Below, piece after piece: positions 30,762 to 39,854 of a stretch of 64,000 bases of DNA. Each line of letters starts with the position of its first letter. The stretch's first letter is position 1. Origin of the DNA: Streptomyces sp. GQFP (lineage in GTDB: Bacteria > Actinomycetota > Actinomycetes > Streptomycetales > Streptomycetaceae); NCBI RefSeq assembly GCF_021545335.1, contig NZ_CP089312.1, positions 2,604,001 through 2,668,000 on the forward strand, given 5' to 3'. Both the position numbers and the translations under genes were made by a program. The notes beneath the pieces were generated by a model. It saw only the letters and a program-made list of their open reading frames with translations, made no database searches and was not told where the DNA came from.

Positions 30762-31763
30762 TTACTCTGGGTTGTCCGCGAGTGATCTCGCCGCCTGGGC
30801 GCAGTGGGCGAGTGCCTTGCGTGCGTACTGCGGGGAAGCGCCCGCGAGTCCGCACGCCGGGGTGACCGTGACCGCCTCCGTGAGAAGCCCCGGATGCAGC
30901 CCCAGCCTGCGCCACAACGACCTGACACCACTGACGCTACCGGCAGGGTCTGACAACGGGGCATCCGTGCCCGGCACGACACCGACGAAGAGCCGCGTAC
31001 CGCTTTCGACGGCCTCCCCGATCACGTCGTCGTCACGCTCGGTGAGAAGCGAGAAGTCGAAGGAGACGGCGGCGGCGCCGGCCCTGCGGAGGAGGGCGAA
31101 GGGCACGTCGGGCGCGCAGGAGTGGACGACGACGGGCCCGCCGTCGTGCACGCCGATGACGTCCCGGAGGATCGCCTCGGCGACCTGGCGGTCGGGGACA
31201 CGGTGGGTGCGGTAGCCGCTGGCGGTCTTGACCTGTCCTCGGAGTACGGCGATGAGGGAGGGTTCGTCGAGTTGCAGGACGAGTTGGGCGCCGGGGATGC
31301 GGCGGCGGAGTTCGTCGAGGTGGAGGCGGATGCCCTCGGCGAGGGAGCCGGCGAGGTCGCGGCAGGCGCCGGGGTCGGAGAGGGCGAGTTCGCCGTTCCT
31401 GAGCTCGATGGCTGCGGCCAGTGTCCAAGGCCCGACGGCCTGCACCTTCACCTGCCCCTCGTATCCCTGGGTGAACTCCTCCAGCGCGTCGAGGTCTTCG
31501 CCGAGCCAGGAGCGGGCGCGCTTGGTGTCGCGCCCCGGCCTGTCCCCCAATCTCCAGCCGCTGGGCTCCACGCGTGCGTACATCTCGACGAGGAGTCCGG
31601 CGGTGCGGCCGATCATGTCGGCGCCGGGGCCTCGGGCGGGGAGTTCGGGCAGGAAGGGGAAGTCGTCGAAGGACCCGGTGGCCGCCTTCACGGCTTCCCG
31701 GGCATCACCGCCGGGGAGGGAACCGATGCCGGTGGCGGGGCCGAAGGTGGGGTTCGCGTTCAC
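30762..31763 (-). CDS. MetE/UROD-fold methionine synthase-like protein
   Basis: A 333-residue protein related to the C-terminal catalytic barrel of cobalamin-independent methionine synthase. Signals are GIGSLPGGDAREAVK at the start, LVLQLDEPSL, the metal-ligand-like His/Cys in VVVHSCAPDVPFALL and the Cys in TVTPACGLAGASPQYARKAL. Single-domain proteins of this type transfer methyl groups to thiols in other organisms, but the specific donor and acceptor here are unknown. It is upstream of and nearly joined to ligA. No strong start site is visible, but the ATG at 31761 fits. Confidence 0.85.
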   Translation of the reverse strand: MNANPTFGPATGIGSLPGGDAREAVKAATGSFDDFPFLPELPARGPGADMIGRTAGLLVEMYARVEPSGWRLGDRPGRDTKRARSWLGEDLDALEEFTQGYEGQVKVQAVGPWTLAAAIELRNGELALSDPGACRDLAGSLAEGIRLHLDELRRRIPGAQLVLQLDEPSLIAVLRGQVKTASGYRTHRVPDRQVAEAILRDVIGVHDGGPVVVHSCAPDVPFALLRRAGAAAVSFDFSLLTERDDDVIGEAVESGTRLFVGVVPGTDAPLSDPAGSVSGVRSLWRRLGLHPGLLTEAVTVTPACGLAGASPQYARKALAHCAQAARSLADNPE

Positions 31764-32108
31764 GTGGGGAAGCGTACGTAGTCCGCGGGGCGGTTTTTCG
31801 CCCCCGCCGCCCCTACCCGTCCCATCCTTCTGGGGGCTGCGCCCCCAAACCCCCGCTCCGGCCCTGAACGGGCCTTGTCCTCAAACGCCGGACGGGCTGG
31901 GTGGGGGTGCGGGCCGGCGTTCGAGGACAACCGCGCTCAGCCCATCCTTTTCCCCGCCCACCCACCCCCGCCGCACTTCAGCACCGGCCGGCACCACTCA
32001 GCCCGTCCGGCGTTTGAGGACGAGGCCGTTCAGGCCGACAGCTGGGGTCTGGGGGCGCAGCCCCCAGGGATGGGACGGGTAGGGGCGGCGGGGGCGAGGA
32101 ACAATCCG
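31764..32108. repeat. Intergenic inverted repeat (family A), two opposed copies
   Basis: No gene was seen in this 345-base gap. One copy of the family A element runs from about 31797 to 31903 and its inverse from about 31999 to 32098; each shows the CCCCGCCGCCCCTACCCGTC edge, a GGGGGCTGCGCCCCC hairpin and the CGTCCGGCGTTTGAGGAC core. A shorter related fragment lies between them near 31915-31930. The arrangement is nearly a mirror image over 300 bases and matches the one at 217-519. Confidence 0.8.
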
Positions 32109-32798
32109 TCAGTGGCCCGGGCGTACCGTCACGTCGTTGATTTCCGCGTCCCGGGGCAGGTCCAGTGCCAGCAGGATCGTCGTCGCGACCGACTCCGGGT
32201 CGATCCACTTCGACGGGTCGTACTCCTTGCCCTCCTGTTGGTGGACCTTCGCCTGCATCGGGCTCGCCGTGCGCCCGGGATAGACCGTCGTCACCCGCAC
32301 CCCCGCGCCCCGCTCCTCCTGCCGCAACGAGTCCGCCAGCGCCTTCAGCCCGTGCTTCGACGCGGCGTACGCCGACCAGTTCGCACTCGCGCTCAGCCCC
32401 GCGCCCGAGTTGACGAAGATCACCTGGCCCTGGGAGAGGCGGAGTTGGGGCAGCAGGTGCCGGGTCAGTTCGGCGGGGGCGATCAGGTTGACGTTCAGTT
32501 GGTGGCGCCAGGTCTTGGGGGTCAGGTCGCCCACCGGGCCGAGGTCCACCACGCCCGCGATGTGCAGCAGGGAGTCCACCCGGTCCGGCAGCGACTGGTG
32601 CGAGAACGCCCAGGACAGGCGATCCGGGTCCGACAGGTCACCCACCAGAGTCCGAGCCCCGGGGAACTCCGCCGCCAACTCCTTCGCCCGCCCCGCGTCA
32701 CGCGCGTGCAGCACGAGTTCGTCCCCGCGCGCGTGCAGCCGCCGCGCGACCGCCGCCCCGATACCCGACCCCGCCCCGGTGATCACATGTGTAGCCAT
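32109..32798 (-). CDS. Short-chain dehydrogenase/reductase
   Basis: A classical SDR oxidoreductase of 229 residues. The cofactor motif TGAGSGIGAAVARRL opens the protein, the acidic residue DLSDPD follows, HIAGVVDLG takes the place of NNAG, and the catalytic Tyr and Lys stand in YAASKHGLKALAD with the Ser in FVNSGAG. The substrate is unknown. MATHVITG (ATG 32796-32798) is the natural start; an upstream ATG adds three residues. Confidence 0.9.
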   Translation of the reverse strand: MATHVITGAGSGIGAAVARRLHARGDELVLHARDAGRAKELAAEFPGARTLVGDLSDPDRLSWAFSHQSLPDRVDSLLHIAGVVDLGPVGDLTPKTWRHQLNVNLIAPAELTRHLLPQLRLSQGQVIFVNSGAGLSASANWSAYAASKHGLKALADSLRQEERGAGVRVTTVYPGRTASPMQAKVHQQEGKEYDPSKWIDPESVATTILLALDLPRDAEINDVTVRPGH

Positions 32799-32825
32799 GC
32801 CCGCCATGCTCGCATCACACAGTGC

Positions 32826-33365
32826 TCACTCGACGCCCTGGCTCTCCTCCAGGTACGCCAGCGCCCCCACCGGCTCCTCCGCGAAGAACACCAGGTCGGT
32901 GAGCGGCCGGGGCAGGAAACCCTCGGTCTCCATGCGGCGGAACTGTTCCTTCAGGCCGTCGTAGAAGCCCGCGGTGTTCAGCAGGACCACCGGCTTGTCC
33001 GTCTTACCGTGCTTCTTCAGCTCCAGGATCTCCGTGGCCTCGTCGAGCGTCCCGGTCCCGCCGACCATGATCACGACCGCGTCGGCCTTCTCCAGCAGGA
33101 GCCGCTTGCGTTCGGCGAGGTCCCCCGCGATCACCATTTCGTCCGCGCCCGGCCGGGCCTTCGCCGCGAGGAAGTCCACCGAGACGCCCAGCAGCCGGCC
33201 GCCCGCCTCCTGGACCCCGTCCGCGACCACCTTCATCAGACCGACGTCCGAGCCGCCCCAGACCAGGGTGTGCCCGCCCTTGCCCAGCAGTTTCGCGAAC
33301 TCCCGCGCGGGGCGCGTGTAGCGGTCGTCCAGGTCGGCGGCGGAGAGGAAGACACAGATGTTCAT
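32826..33365 (-). CDS. LOG-family (lysine decarboxylase-like) nucleotide hydrolase
   Basis: A 179-residue protein of the TIGR00730/LOG family, whose members release cytokinin bases from their ribose 5-phosphate or cleave similar nucleotides. It starts MNICVFLSAADLDDRYTRPA, has the Rossmann region VWGGSDVGLMKVVADG and the active-site strip MVGGTGTLDEATEIL, where Val replaces the usual Pro of PGGxGTxxE. The catalytic Arg/Glu context (ERKRLLLEKADA) is present. It lies 27 bases downstream of no gene and just upstream of the SDR gene on the same strand, and is divergent from the DUF427 gene. Confidence 0.87.
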   Translation of the reverse strand: MNICVFLSAADLDDRYTRPAREFAKLLGKGGHTLVWGGSDVGLMKVVADGVQEAGGRLLGVSVDFLAAKARPGADEMVIAGDLAERKRLLLEKADAVVIMVGGTGTLDEATEILELKKHGKTDKPVVLLNTAGFYDGLKEQFRRMETEGFLPRPLTDLVFFAEEPVGALAYLEESQGVE

Positions 33366-33435
33366 GCCGTCACCGTACGCGGGAGGACCATGGTCGTTCA
33401 GGGAACAATCCGGCCTTCCCGAACGCTCTTCGGAT

Positions 33436-33765
33436 ATGGCTGAAGGACACACGATCACCATCGAGCAGACCGACGACCGCGTACGGGTCGTCCACGGCGG
33501 CGAGGTGCTCGCCGAGAGCGAGCGGGCCCTCGTCCTGCGTGAGACCGGTTGTCCCCCGCGCTACTACCTCCCCGCGGAGGACGTCCGCCTCGACCTGTTG
33601 ACCCCCTCCGAAACCCACACGTACTGCCCCTTCAAGGGCACGGCGTCCTACTGGTCCCTCCCTGACTCCGCCGACCTCGTCTGGGCGTACCCCGAGCCGA
33701 AGCCCGAGGTGGCCCAGATCAAGGACCACCTCTGCTTCTACGAGGTGGAGTTCACGCGGGCGTAG
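33436..33765 (+). CDS. DUF427 domain protein
   Basis: A 109-residue protein with the typical DUF427 pattern: VRVVHGGEVLAESERALVLRE near the start, YYLPAEDVRLDLL, and the Cys/Lys motif TYCPFKGTASYWS followed by DLVWAYPEP. The fold is a small beta barrel; biochemical function is unknown in the family. Divergent from the LOG-family gene. The ATG at 33436 is a natural start, and its 3' end overlaps a decayed gene on the other strand by 14 bases. Confidence 0.9.
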   Translation: MAEGHTITIEQTDDRVRVVHGGEVLAESERALVLRETGCPPRYYLPAEDVRLDLLTPSETHTYCPFKGTASYWSLPDSADLVWAYPEPKPEVAQIKDHLCFYEVEFTRA

Positions 33766-34128
33766 TCGGCGCTCCCTGCGCCCCCTGCGTGCGGGGCGGC
33801 TCGCGGACCGGGTCCGGCAGGACCCTGCGTACCCGGACCGTGGACAGGCTGACGCCGAGGACGTCGGCCATGCCCACCTTGAACATGGCCAGGCACCACC
33901 CGGCGCCCGCAGCATCAAGCCACGGCCCCCGGCCGACGAGGGGTACGGGCGGTCCCGCCGGGGCCAGGAACATCCCGGCGAGTCCGAGGATGTTCCTGGC
34001 CGAAGCCGCACCGCACCGCGATGGGCCGCGATGGACCGCGCGCTGCGGGCACCGATCAGCAGACCGATCCCGCCCGCTACCCAGAACAGGCCCAACGCGG
34101 CACCGGGCAGATCGCGTTCGCGGACGAA
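33752..34128 (-). pseudogene. Frameshifted membrane protein remnant
   Basis: Reading on the minus strand, one frame gives LPGAALGLFWVAGGIGLLIG (about 34110-34050), then coding character jumps to the next frame, which gives NILGLAGMFLAPAGPPVPL and WCLAMFKVGMADVLG and ends at the stop at 33752. Together they look like a small multi-helix membrane protein broken by a frameshift near 34020. No clear start exists for either part. A sequencing error could produce the same picture. Confidence 0.45.
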
Positions 34129-34130
34129 CC

Positions 34131-34535
34131 ATGGACGTCCGGGTTCGCGAGGACGCGTCCAGGAAGTCGGCCGCGGTGAGCCGCACGGGCGGTATCCGCT
34201 CCGCGATCGAGATCCCCCGGGTAAGGCCCGACAGCGGCCCGGAGGCAGTCCTGGCCGCGCTCGCCTCCGAGATCCCCGGTGCCGAGACGCGGACGCTGGA
34301 CGGCACCGCGGCCCTGCGCTCGGAGCGAGACGTACCCGCCGACGCGGCGCAGGGCGTCGACGTCGCTCACCGCCGGGTCGAGTACTTCCTTCCCATCCCG
34401 GACAGCACGCCCGACCAGTACCTCGCCTTCTCCTTCAGTGCCCTGATCGCGCCCGGATCGGATCCCGCTTTCTACGACACCCTCGTGGAGTTGTTCGATG
34501 CCGTGATGGGCACCTTCCGCTGGACCTACGCCTGA
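34131..34535 (+). CDS. Hypothetical protein, possibly N-terminally truncated
   Basis: A 134-residue frame from the ATG at 34131. The latter part (EAVLAALASEIPGAETRTLD, VEYFLPIPDSTPDQYLAFSF and VELFDAVMGTFRWTYA) looks like the C-terminal half of a longer streptomycete hypothetical protein: beta strands followed by a final Phe-rich helix. The first 40 residues do not look native, and the open frame continues upstream as Arg/Pro-rich nonsense, so the gene may have lost its N-terminus. It lies 40 bases before the next gene on the same strand. No function is known. Confidence 0.5.
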   Translation: MDVRVREDASRKSAAVSRTGGIRSAIEIPRVRPDSGPEAVLAALASEIPGAETRTLDGTAALRSERDVPADAAQGVDVAHRRVEYFLPIPDSTPDQYLAFSFSALIAPGSDPAFYDTLVELFDAVMGTFRWTYA

Positions 34536-34575
34536 CGGCTCCCTTCTGCCGTACCCCCGAAGAAAGAGACCGCCC

Positions 34576-35217
34576 ATGTCCGAAGGCACCCTGTGGAGCA
34601 CCGACCTCGGCGCCCCGCTCCACATCGACACGGATGCCAGCCCAGACCTCTGGGGCTATCTTCACCTCCAGATCGACAAGAAGAACTTCAAGGAATGGCT
34701 GGGCCTGCACCTGACTGGCTTGGCCGCTGTCCACGACATAGAACTCACCCGCAAACTGCGGCGTTTCCACAAGAGTTTCTACGAGCAGACGATCGTCACC
34801 CTCCGGGACAAACTCCAGGCCGACGAGGCATTCGTCTACCACCCCGTTCCACTGACCTACATGCCGCTGGTCATGCACGCCACCCGCCTCCAGTGTGAGG
34901 CCCCTGACGCGGCCTCCTGCGAGGGAAGCACCGCGTTCACAGTGCCGCACCCGGAAATCCCCGAGTGGCAGCAGCGAACCGGCAGCATGCCATTCGCCTC
35001 TCCGCACCTGGGGTCTGACGGGGTCCGGGTCACCCGCTCCTACCCTGCGGACAGCACCATCATGATGACCTCGGTGACGTACCACTGGCACACCCCGCCC
35101 GGCCTCCCCGACGTCGTCCTCCGTGGCCACCACGACGATCCGGAAGTGATCGCCGCCGCGATGGAGGCACTGGACGACTTCGCGCGGACGCTCCGACTCC
35201 CCGGGACGGCCCATTGA
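34576..35217 (+). CDS. Hypothetical protein
   Basis: A 213-residue soluble protein, not recognised. It begins SEGTLWSTDLGAPLHIDTDA, has a Lys-rich helical stretch (LQIDKKNFKEWLGLHLTGL, RKLRRFHKSFYEQTIV) and ends VIAAAMEALDDFARTLRLPG. No signal peptide or membrane helix. Its base composition is lower in GC than the flanking housekeeping genes. It has a GAAAGAGACC site near the ATG and is probably co-transcribed with the preceding frame. It may belong to an inserted segment. Confidence 0.72.
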   Translation: MSEGTLWSTDLGAPLHIDTDASPDLWGYLHLQIDKKNFKEWLGLHLTGLAAVHDIELTRKLRRFHKSFYEQTIVTLRDKLQADEAFVYHPVPLTYMPLVMHATRLQCEAPDAASCEGSTAFTVPHPEIPEWQQRTGSMPFASPHLGSDGVRVTRSYPADSTIMMTSVTYHWHTPPGLPDVVLRGHHDDPEVIAAAMEALDDFARTLRLPGTAH

Positions 35218-35220
35218 AGT

Positions 35221-35427
35221 CGTCCGGGCCGCCGCCCTCCTCGACCTCGACGTATTCGGGGGCGGCGATCAGCATGCCGTCGGAGCCCAGGAACAAGCAC
35301 ATGCCGAAGAGCGACTTGCTGCCGAAGGGCGTCAGCGACCGTTGGCAGCCGGGCGTGTCGACCCCGAGGACAGCGGAATACGTCGCCCCAGCAAGCCGAA
35401 ACGGCCCCTCGCTCTGCCGGGTTCCCC
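35221..35427 (-). pseudogene. Gene fragment downstream of mnmA
   Basis: On the minus strand, directly after the mnmA stop, a stretch reads GATYSAVLGVDTPGCQRSLT, GSKSLFGMCLFLGSDGMLIA and APEYVEVEEGGGPDDF. This has the look of real protein but has no start codon upstream and no stop of its own before running antisense through the hypothetical gene at 34576-35217. It is probably the remaining middle of a gene disrupted by the arrival of the neighbouring ORFs. The evidence is compositional only. Confidence 0.35.
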
Positions 35428-36552
35428 TCAGCCGACCGACGCCGTCGCCCGCACCGTCGTGGCGATCGTCGCCGACCCCACCACGCGGGTGCCGTCGTAC
35501 AGGACGATCGCCTGGCCTGGTGCCACCCCGCGCACCGGCTCGGTGAACGTGACCTCCAGGGTGCCGTCGACGAGTTCGGCGGTCACCTCGGTCTCGCCGC
35601 CGTGGGCGCGCAGCTGGGCGGTGTAGGTGCCGGGCCCGGTGGGGGCCGCTCCGCACCAGCGGGGCCTGATCGCGGTGAGGGCGTCGACGTCGAGGGAGGC
35701 GGCCGGGCCGACCGTGACCGTGTTGTCGACCGGGGAGATGTCGAGGACGTAGCGCGGCTTGCCGTCGGCGGCCGGGGTGCCGATGCGCAGGCCCTTGCGC
35801 TGGCCGATGGTGAAGCCGAACGCGCCCTCGTGGGTGCCGACGACCGCGCCGGACTCGTCGACGATGTCGCCCTCGGCCTTGCCCAGGCGGTGCGCGAGGA
35901 AGCCCTGGGTGTCGCCGTCGGCGATGAAGCAGATGTCGTGCGAGTCGGGCTTCTTGGCGACCGCGAGACCGCGCCGCTCGGCCTCCGCGCGGATCTCGTC
36001 CTTCGTGGTGAGGGTGTCACCGAGGGGGAACATCGCGTGGGCGAGCTGACGGTCGTCGAGCACGCCGAGGACGTACGACTGGTCCTTGGCCATGTCCGAG
36101 GCGCGGTGCAGCTCGCGGGTGCCGTCGGCCAGGGTGACGACCTGCGCGTAGTGGCCGGTGCAGACCGCGTCGAAGCCGAGGGCGAGGGCCTTGTCGAGGA
36201 GCGCGGCGAACTTGATCTTCTCGTTGCAGCGCAGACACGGGTTCGGGGTACGGCCCGCCTCGTACTCGGCGACGAAGTCGTCCACCACGTCCTCGCGGAA
36301 GCGCTCGGCGAGGTCCCAGACGTAGAAGGGGATGCCGATGACGTCGGCCGCGCGGCGGGCGTCGCGGGAGTCCTCGATGGTGCAACAGCCACGCGCACCC
36401 GTGCGGAACGATTGGGGGTTCGCGGACAGGGCGAGATGGACGCCGGTGACGTCATGGCCGGATTCCGCCGCCCGGGCGGCGGCTACGGCGGAGTCCACGC
36501 CGCCGGACATGGCGGCCAGTACGCGGAGGGGCTGCTGCGAGGTGTGAGTCAT
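35428..36552 (-). CDS. mnmA: tRNA-specific 2-thiouridylase
   Basis: Thiolates the wobble uridine of tRNAs for Lys, Glu and Gln, using ATP and sulfur relayed from a cysteine desulfurase. The 374-residue protein has the PP-loop [20 protein letters not shown] near residue 15, the first catalytic Cys in [12 protein letters not shown] and the second Cys in [14 protein letters not shown], plus the C-terminal barrel ([14 protein letters not shown]). The ATG at 36550-36552 follows GGAAGGG; a longer frame upstream is not protein-like. A cysteine desulfurase that could feed it lies 3.3 kb away at 39855. Confidence 0.96.
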   Translation of the reverse strand: MTHTSQQPLRVLAAMSGGVDSAVAAARAAESGHDVTGVHLALSANPQSFRTGARGCCTIEDSRDARRAADVIGIPFYVWDLAERFREDVVDDFVAEYEAGRTPNPCLRCNEKIKFAALLDKALALGFDAVCTGHYAQVVTLADGTRELHRASDMAKDQSYVLGVLDDRQLAHAMFPLGDTLTTKDEIRAEAERRGLAVAKKPDSHDICFIADGDTQGFLAHRLGKAEGDIVDESGAVVGTHEGAFGFTIGQRKGLRIGTPAADGKPRYVLDISPVDNTVTVGPAASLDVDALTAIRPRWCGAAPTGPGTYTAQLRAHGGETEVTAELVDGTLEVTFTEPVRGVAPGQAIVLYDGTRVVGSATIATTVRATASVG

Positions 36553-36611
36553 AACCCTTCCAGGGTACGGGGCGCCGGGAACCGGGGCGCGCGAGTATCC
36601 GTTGGGATCAC

Positions 36612-37364
36612 ATGGAGGAAACACAGGCTCGTCACGACACCGGCCAAGGCCTTCCACAGGACATTCCCCGGCAGTCGCGCGGCGAGGGCCACCGGAGAGC
36701 TGCCCCGAAGGACGGCGACCGGCGGATCGGGCGGCGGGCCCTGCTCATCGGCGGCGCGGTGGCCGCCGTGGCAACGGGCGTGCTCGCGCGGGACGAGCTT
36801 GGGCGCATGTGGTGGCGGGTGCCCGGGATGGCGAAGCCGCGCAAGGAGGGCGAGGTCGACTACACGGGGGCGCGCTGGGTTGCGGCCTCCTCGGCGAACT
36901 GGCGGATGGCGGACCGGCCCGACGACTACGCCGTGGACCGGGTGATCGTCCATGTCACCCAGGGCAGCTTCGACAGCGCGGTGAAGGTCTTCCAGAACCC
37001 GGCGCACGGGGCCGCGGCGCACTACATCGTCCGTAAGGACGGGCACGTCACCCAGATGATCCGCGAGCTGGACGTGGCGTTCCACGCGGGCAACCGGGAG
37101 TTCAACGAGCGGAGCGTCGGCATCGAGCACGAGGGCTTCGTGGACAAGCCCGAGAACTTCACGGACGCGATGTACACGGCCTCGGCGCGGCTGACGGCGA
37201 GGGTCTGCGCGCGGTACGGCATACCCGTCGACCGGGAGCACATCATCGGGCACGTGGAGGTGCCGGGGACGGACCACACCGACCCGGGCGAGGGGTGGGA
37301 CTGGGAGAAGTACATGGGGCTCGTCGCCCGGGCGAGCACTGCGCTCACCCAGCAATCAGCGTGA
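36612..37364 (+). CDS. N-acetylmuramoyl-L-alanine amidase, Tat-exported
   Basis: A 250-residue cell-wall hydrolase that cuts the bond between muramic acid and the peptide stem. The N-terminus has a twin-arginine signal ([20 protein letters not shown]). The amidase_2 domain follows with zinc ligands His in [10 protein letters not shown] and His/Asp in [13 protein letters not shown], and the catalytic Glu region [11 protein letters not shown]. The start is an ATG at 36612 with only a weak ribosome site. It is divergent from mnmA. Confidence 0.92.
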   Translation: MEETQARHDTGQGLPQDIPRQSRGEGHRRAAPKDGDRRIGRRALLIGGAVAAVATGVLARDELGRMWWRVPGMAKPRKEGEVDYTGARWVAASSANWRMADRPDDYAVDRVIVHVTQGSFDSAVKVFQNPAHGAAAHYIVRKDGHVTQMIRELDVAFHAGNREFNERSVGIEHEGFVDKPENFTDAMYTASARLTARVCARYGIPVDREHIIGHVEVPGTDHTDPGEGWDWEKYMGLVARASTALTQQSA

Positions 37365-37575
37365 CACACATCACACACCTCGGATCATGAGCCTTTGATG
37401 AGAGCGGGTCGCCCGAACTGTCCCGCCCGCCGATCCTGACCTGCGGGACGCCAACTCGCCTTGTCTCTCATGGAGTTGACGATCCGGTCGGCGATCTCAG
37501 GTTCCACAGGTTGCTGCGGGGGCTCCTAGGTTCGCCTCAGTCTTTACACAGTCCTTAGGCCAAGGCTCCGCTGCC
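37365..37575 (+). other. Intergenic region before the multicopper oxidase
   Basis: About 210 bases of mixed composition that should carry the promoter of the multicopper oxidase gene. The stretch CTCAGTCTTTACACAGTCCTTAGG just upstream of its start is AT-rich for this genome, but no confident -10/-35 pair or copper-responsive operator was recognised. Confidence 0.3.
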
Positions 37576-39129
37576 ATGAGCCACACAAACGAGCCCGTCG
37601 ACTCGACGGAACAGCAGCGCAAGGGTGCCCACGCGAAGCACGACCGGGGCGGCGACAAGGGCGAACGACACCGCAAGGGCCTGCACCGGCGGAAGTTCCT
37701 CGGCGGCATGGCCGGGGTCGGGTTCGCGGCCGTCGGCGCGGCGACGGGGACCTTCGCCCTGCTGACCGACGGCAACACCTTCAAGGCCGCCGCGGCCGAC
37801 ACCACCCTGAACATCCCGGACCTGCTGGAGGGCACCACCGCCGACGGCACCACGACCTTCACCCTGGCCGCGCAGACCGGCACGGCGGAGGTGATCAGCG
37901 GTGTCACGAGTACGACGGCCGGCTACAACGGGTCGATCCTCGGCCCGACCATGAAGTGGACCAACGGCAGCACGGTCCTGCTGAACATCACCAACAACCT
38001 GGGCGACGACACCAGCGTCCACTTCCACGGCGCCCACATCCCGGCCGAGATGGACGGCGGCCCGCAGAACGCCTTCGCCGACGGCGAGACCTGGTCGCCG
38101 ACCTTCGAGATCAAGGACGAGGCCAAGACCCTCTGGTACCACCCGCACGCCCTGGGCACCACGGCCGAGCAGGTCGTCCACGGCCTCGCCGGGATGATCA
38201 TCGTCGAGGACGACTCGGACGCCTCGGCGGCGCTGCCGAGCGAGTACGGCGTCGACGACATCCCGCTCATCCTGCAGTGCCTGGCGGTCGACACCAGCGG
38301 TGACATCAAGTACGACATCACCGGCTACCTCAGCTCCGGCCTCACCTATCCGGTGCTGTGCAACGGCACCAACGTGGACGCGACCACCCTGGGCTTCACC
38401 GCCACCAAGAAGCGCACCCGCTTCCGCGTCCTGAACGCCTCCCCCTCCGACATCCTGACCCTGCAGCGCAGCGACGGCGGCACGCTCACCCAGATCGCCA
38501 CCGACCAGGGCTATCTCACCGAGGCCACCGAGGTGACCTCGATCCGGCTGGTGGCGGGCGCCCGCGCCGAGTTCGTCCTCGACCTCGACGCGGCGGTCAC
38601 GCTCCAGACGGTGGTCACCACGGGCTGGATCCGGGGCGGCAGCGGCACGTACGACTTCCTGACCGTCACGCCGGACGCCTCCGACACCCCGGACGACCTG
38701 CCGAGCAGCCTCAACACGATCACCCGGTACGACACGACCGACTTCGCCGCCCGCACGATCACCCTCGGGCAGAGCGGCCAGCTGATGACGATCAACGGCT
38801 CCGCGGGCACGACCATGGACTCGATGGCCACGATCATGACGACCCTCGACGCCGAGGAGATCTGGACGATCACCAACAGCACACAGCTGGAGCACTCCTT
38901 CCATCTGCACGACGTGCCGTTCCAGCTGATCGAGATCAACGGCGAGGAACCCACCGGCGTCGACCTCGGCTGGTTCGACACCTATGAGGTGGTCGGCGGT
39001 GGCTCCATCAAGATCGCGATGAAGTTCACGGACTTCACCGACGACACGTACATGTACATGCTCCACTGCCACCTCCTTCAGCACGAGGACGAGGGCATGA
39101 TGGCCGCGCTGATGGTGATGGACAGCTAG
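37576..39129 (+). CDS. Multicopper oxidase, Tat-exported
   Basis: A 517-residue laccase-like oxidase. After a charged N-terminus lies a Tat signal (LHRRKFLGGMAGVGFAAVG). Copper ligands are all present: HFHGAH and WYHPHALG for the trinuclear site, HSFHLHDVPF, and LHCHLLQHEDEGMM, where the final Met is the type 1 copper ligand. The architecture fits three-domain CueO/FtsP-like enzymes that oxidise Cu(I), Fe(II) or phenols outside the cell. The AAGG site is ten bases before the ATG. It sits between mnmA and the cysteine desulfurase and probably arrived as an insertion along with the broken gene after it. Confidence 0.94.
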   Translation: MSHTNEPVDSTEQQRKGAHAKHDRGGDKGERHRKGLHRRKFLGGMAGVGFAAVGAATGTFALLTDGNTFKAAAADTTLNIPDLLEGTTADGTTTFTLAAQTGTAEVISGVTSTTAGYNGSILGPTMKWTNGSTVLLNITNNLGDDTSVHFHGAHIPAEMDGGPQNAFADGETWSPTFEIKDEAKTLWYHPHALGTTAEQVVHGLAGMIIVEDDSDASAALPSEYGVDDIPLILQCLAVDTSGDIKYDITGYLSSGLTYPVLCNGTNVDATTLGFTATKKRTRFRVLNASPSDILTLQRSDGGTLTQIATDQGYLTEATEVTSIRLVAGARAEFVLDLDAAVTLQTVVTTGWIRGGSGTYDFLTVTPDASDTPDDLPSSLNTITRYDTTDFAARTITLGQSGQLMTINGSAGTTMDSMATIMTTLDAEEIWTITNSTQLEHSFHLHDVPFQLIEINGEEPTGVDLGWFDTYEVVGGGSIKIAMKFTDFTDDTYMYMLHCHLLQHEDEGMMAALMVMDS

Positions 39130-39149
39130 TCCAGGTCAGTAACTGACAA

Positions 39150-39779
39150 TCCAGGCTCGCGGCCGTCGCCGTGGCGGCCGGTGCGCTGCTCGGCCAGTTA
39201 CTGACCGGGACGGCCACCGCCGCCACCCCCTCCCTCTCCCGGACCGGCTCCATAGCCTGATAGCCCTGCGAATCCCCGTCCGGCGAGGGTCAGGGCGAGT
39301 TCGAGTGCGGGACCCTCACGGTCCCGGTGATCTGGCAGCACCCGGACGGCACGACCGTCGACCTGGCCCTCGCCCGGCACCGGGCCACCGACCCCGACCG
39401 CCGGATCGGCTCGCTGCTGCTCAACCCGGGCGGGCCCGGCCAGTCCGGGGTGAACCTCGCGCTGAGTGCGCCGTTCTCCTTCTCCCCCGAGCTGGCCGCC
39501 CGTTTCGACTTCGTGGGCTTCGACCCGCGCGGTATCGGCGGCAGCGCGGAGATGCGCTGCGACAAGGAGGAGGTGGACGCCCGGCGGACCGCGCTGAACC
39601 CGACGGACGAGGCCTCGTTCCAGACCCTCCGCGAGGCCAACCGCTGGGCGACGAACGCGGCCCACCAGATGGACCGCGAGGCCCACCTCCTGACATACGA
39701 CGGCGTCGGCCACATCACGTACTGGCGCAGCCCATGCATGCGGCAGGCGACCGACACCTACCCCACGCCGCTCAGGTAG
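39150..39779 (+). pseudogene. Decayed secreted alpha/beta-hydrolase (tripeptidyl aminopeptidase type)
   Basis: One frame reads through a signal-peptide-like stretch (AAVAVAAGALLGQLLTGTAT), then two consecutive stops TGA TAG at 39258-39263, then a typical N-terminal hydrolase region (SLLLNPGGPGQSGVN and FDFVGFDPRGIGGS). After about 110 residues it jumps directly to the family's C-terminal signature (LLTYDGVGHITY, SPCMRQATDTY) and stops at 39779. There is no start codon, and the central part with the catalytic Ser and Asp is missing. It is thus broken in three ways: lost start, tandem stops and a large internal deletion. Confidence 0.88.
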
Positions 39780-39782
39780 GCG

Positions 39783-39832
39783 CCCCATAGGGGCGCGGGG
39801 AACTGCGCGACCAGCCACGACGGCGCAGCACC
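39783..39832 (+). repeat. Family B intergenic repeat (copy 1)
   Basis: Contains GGGGCGCGGGGAACTGCGCG followed by ACCAGCCACGACGG. The same element, in reverse, lies at 42289-42346 and 59449-59512. It follows the decayed hydrolase and precedes the converging cysteine desulfurase, and may fold into a hairpin using GCGCCCC and GGGGCGC near its left edge. Confidence 0.7.
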
Positions 39833-39854
39833 CAACCGACAACCCCTCAAGAGC

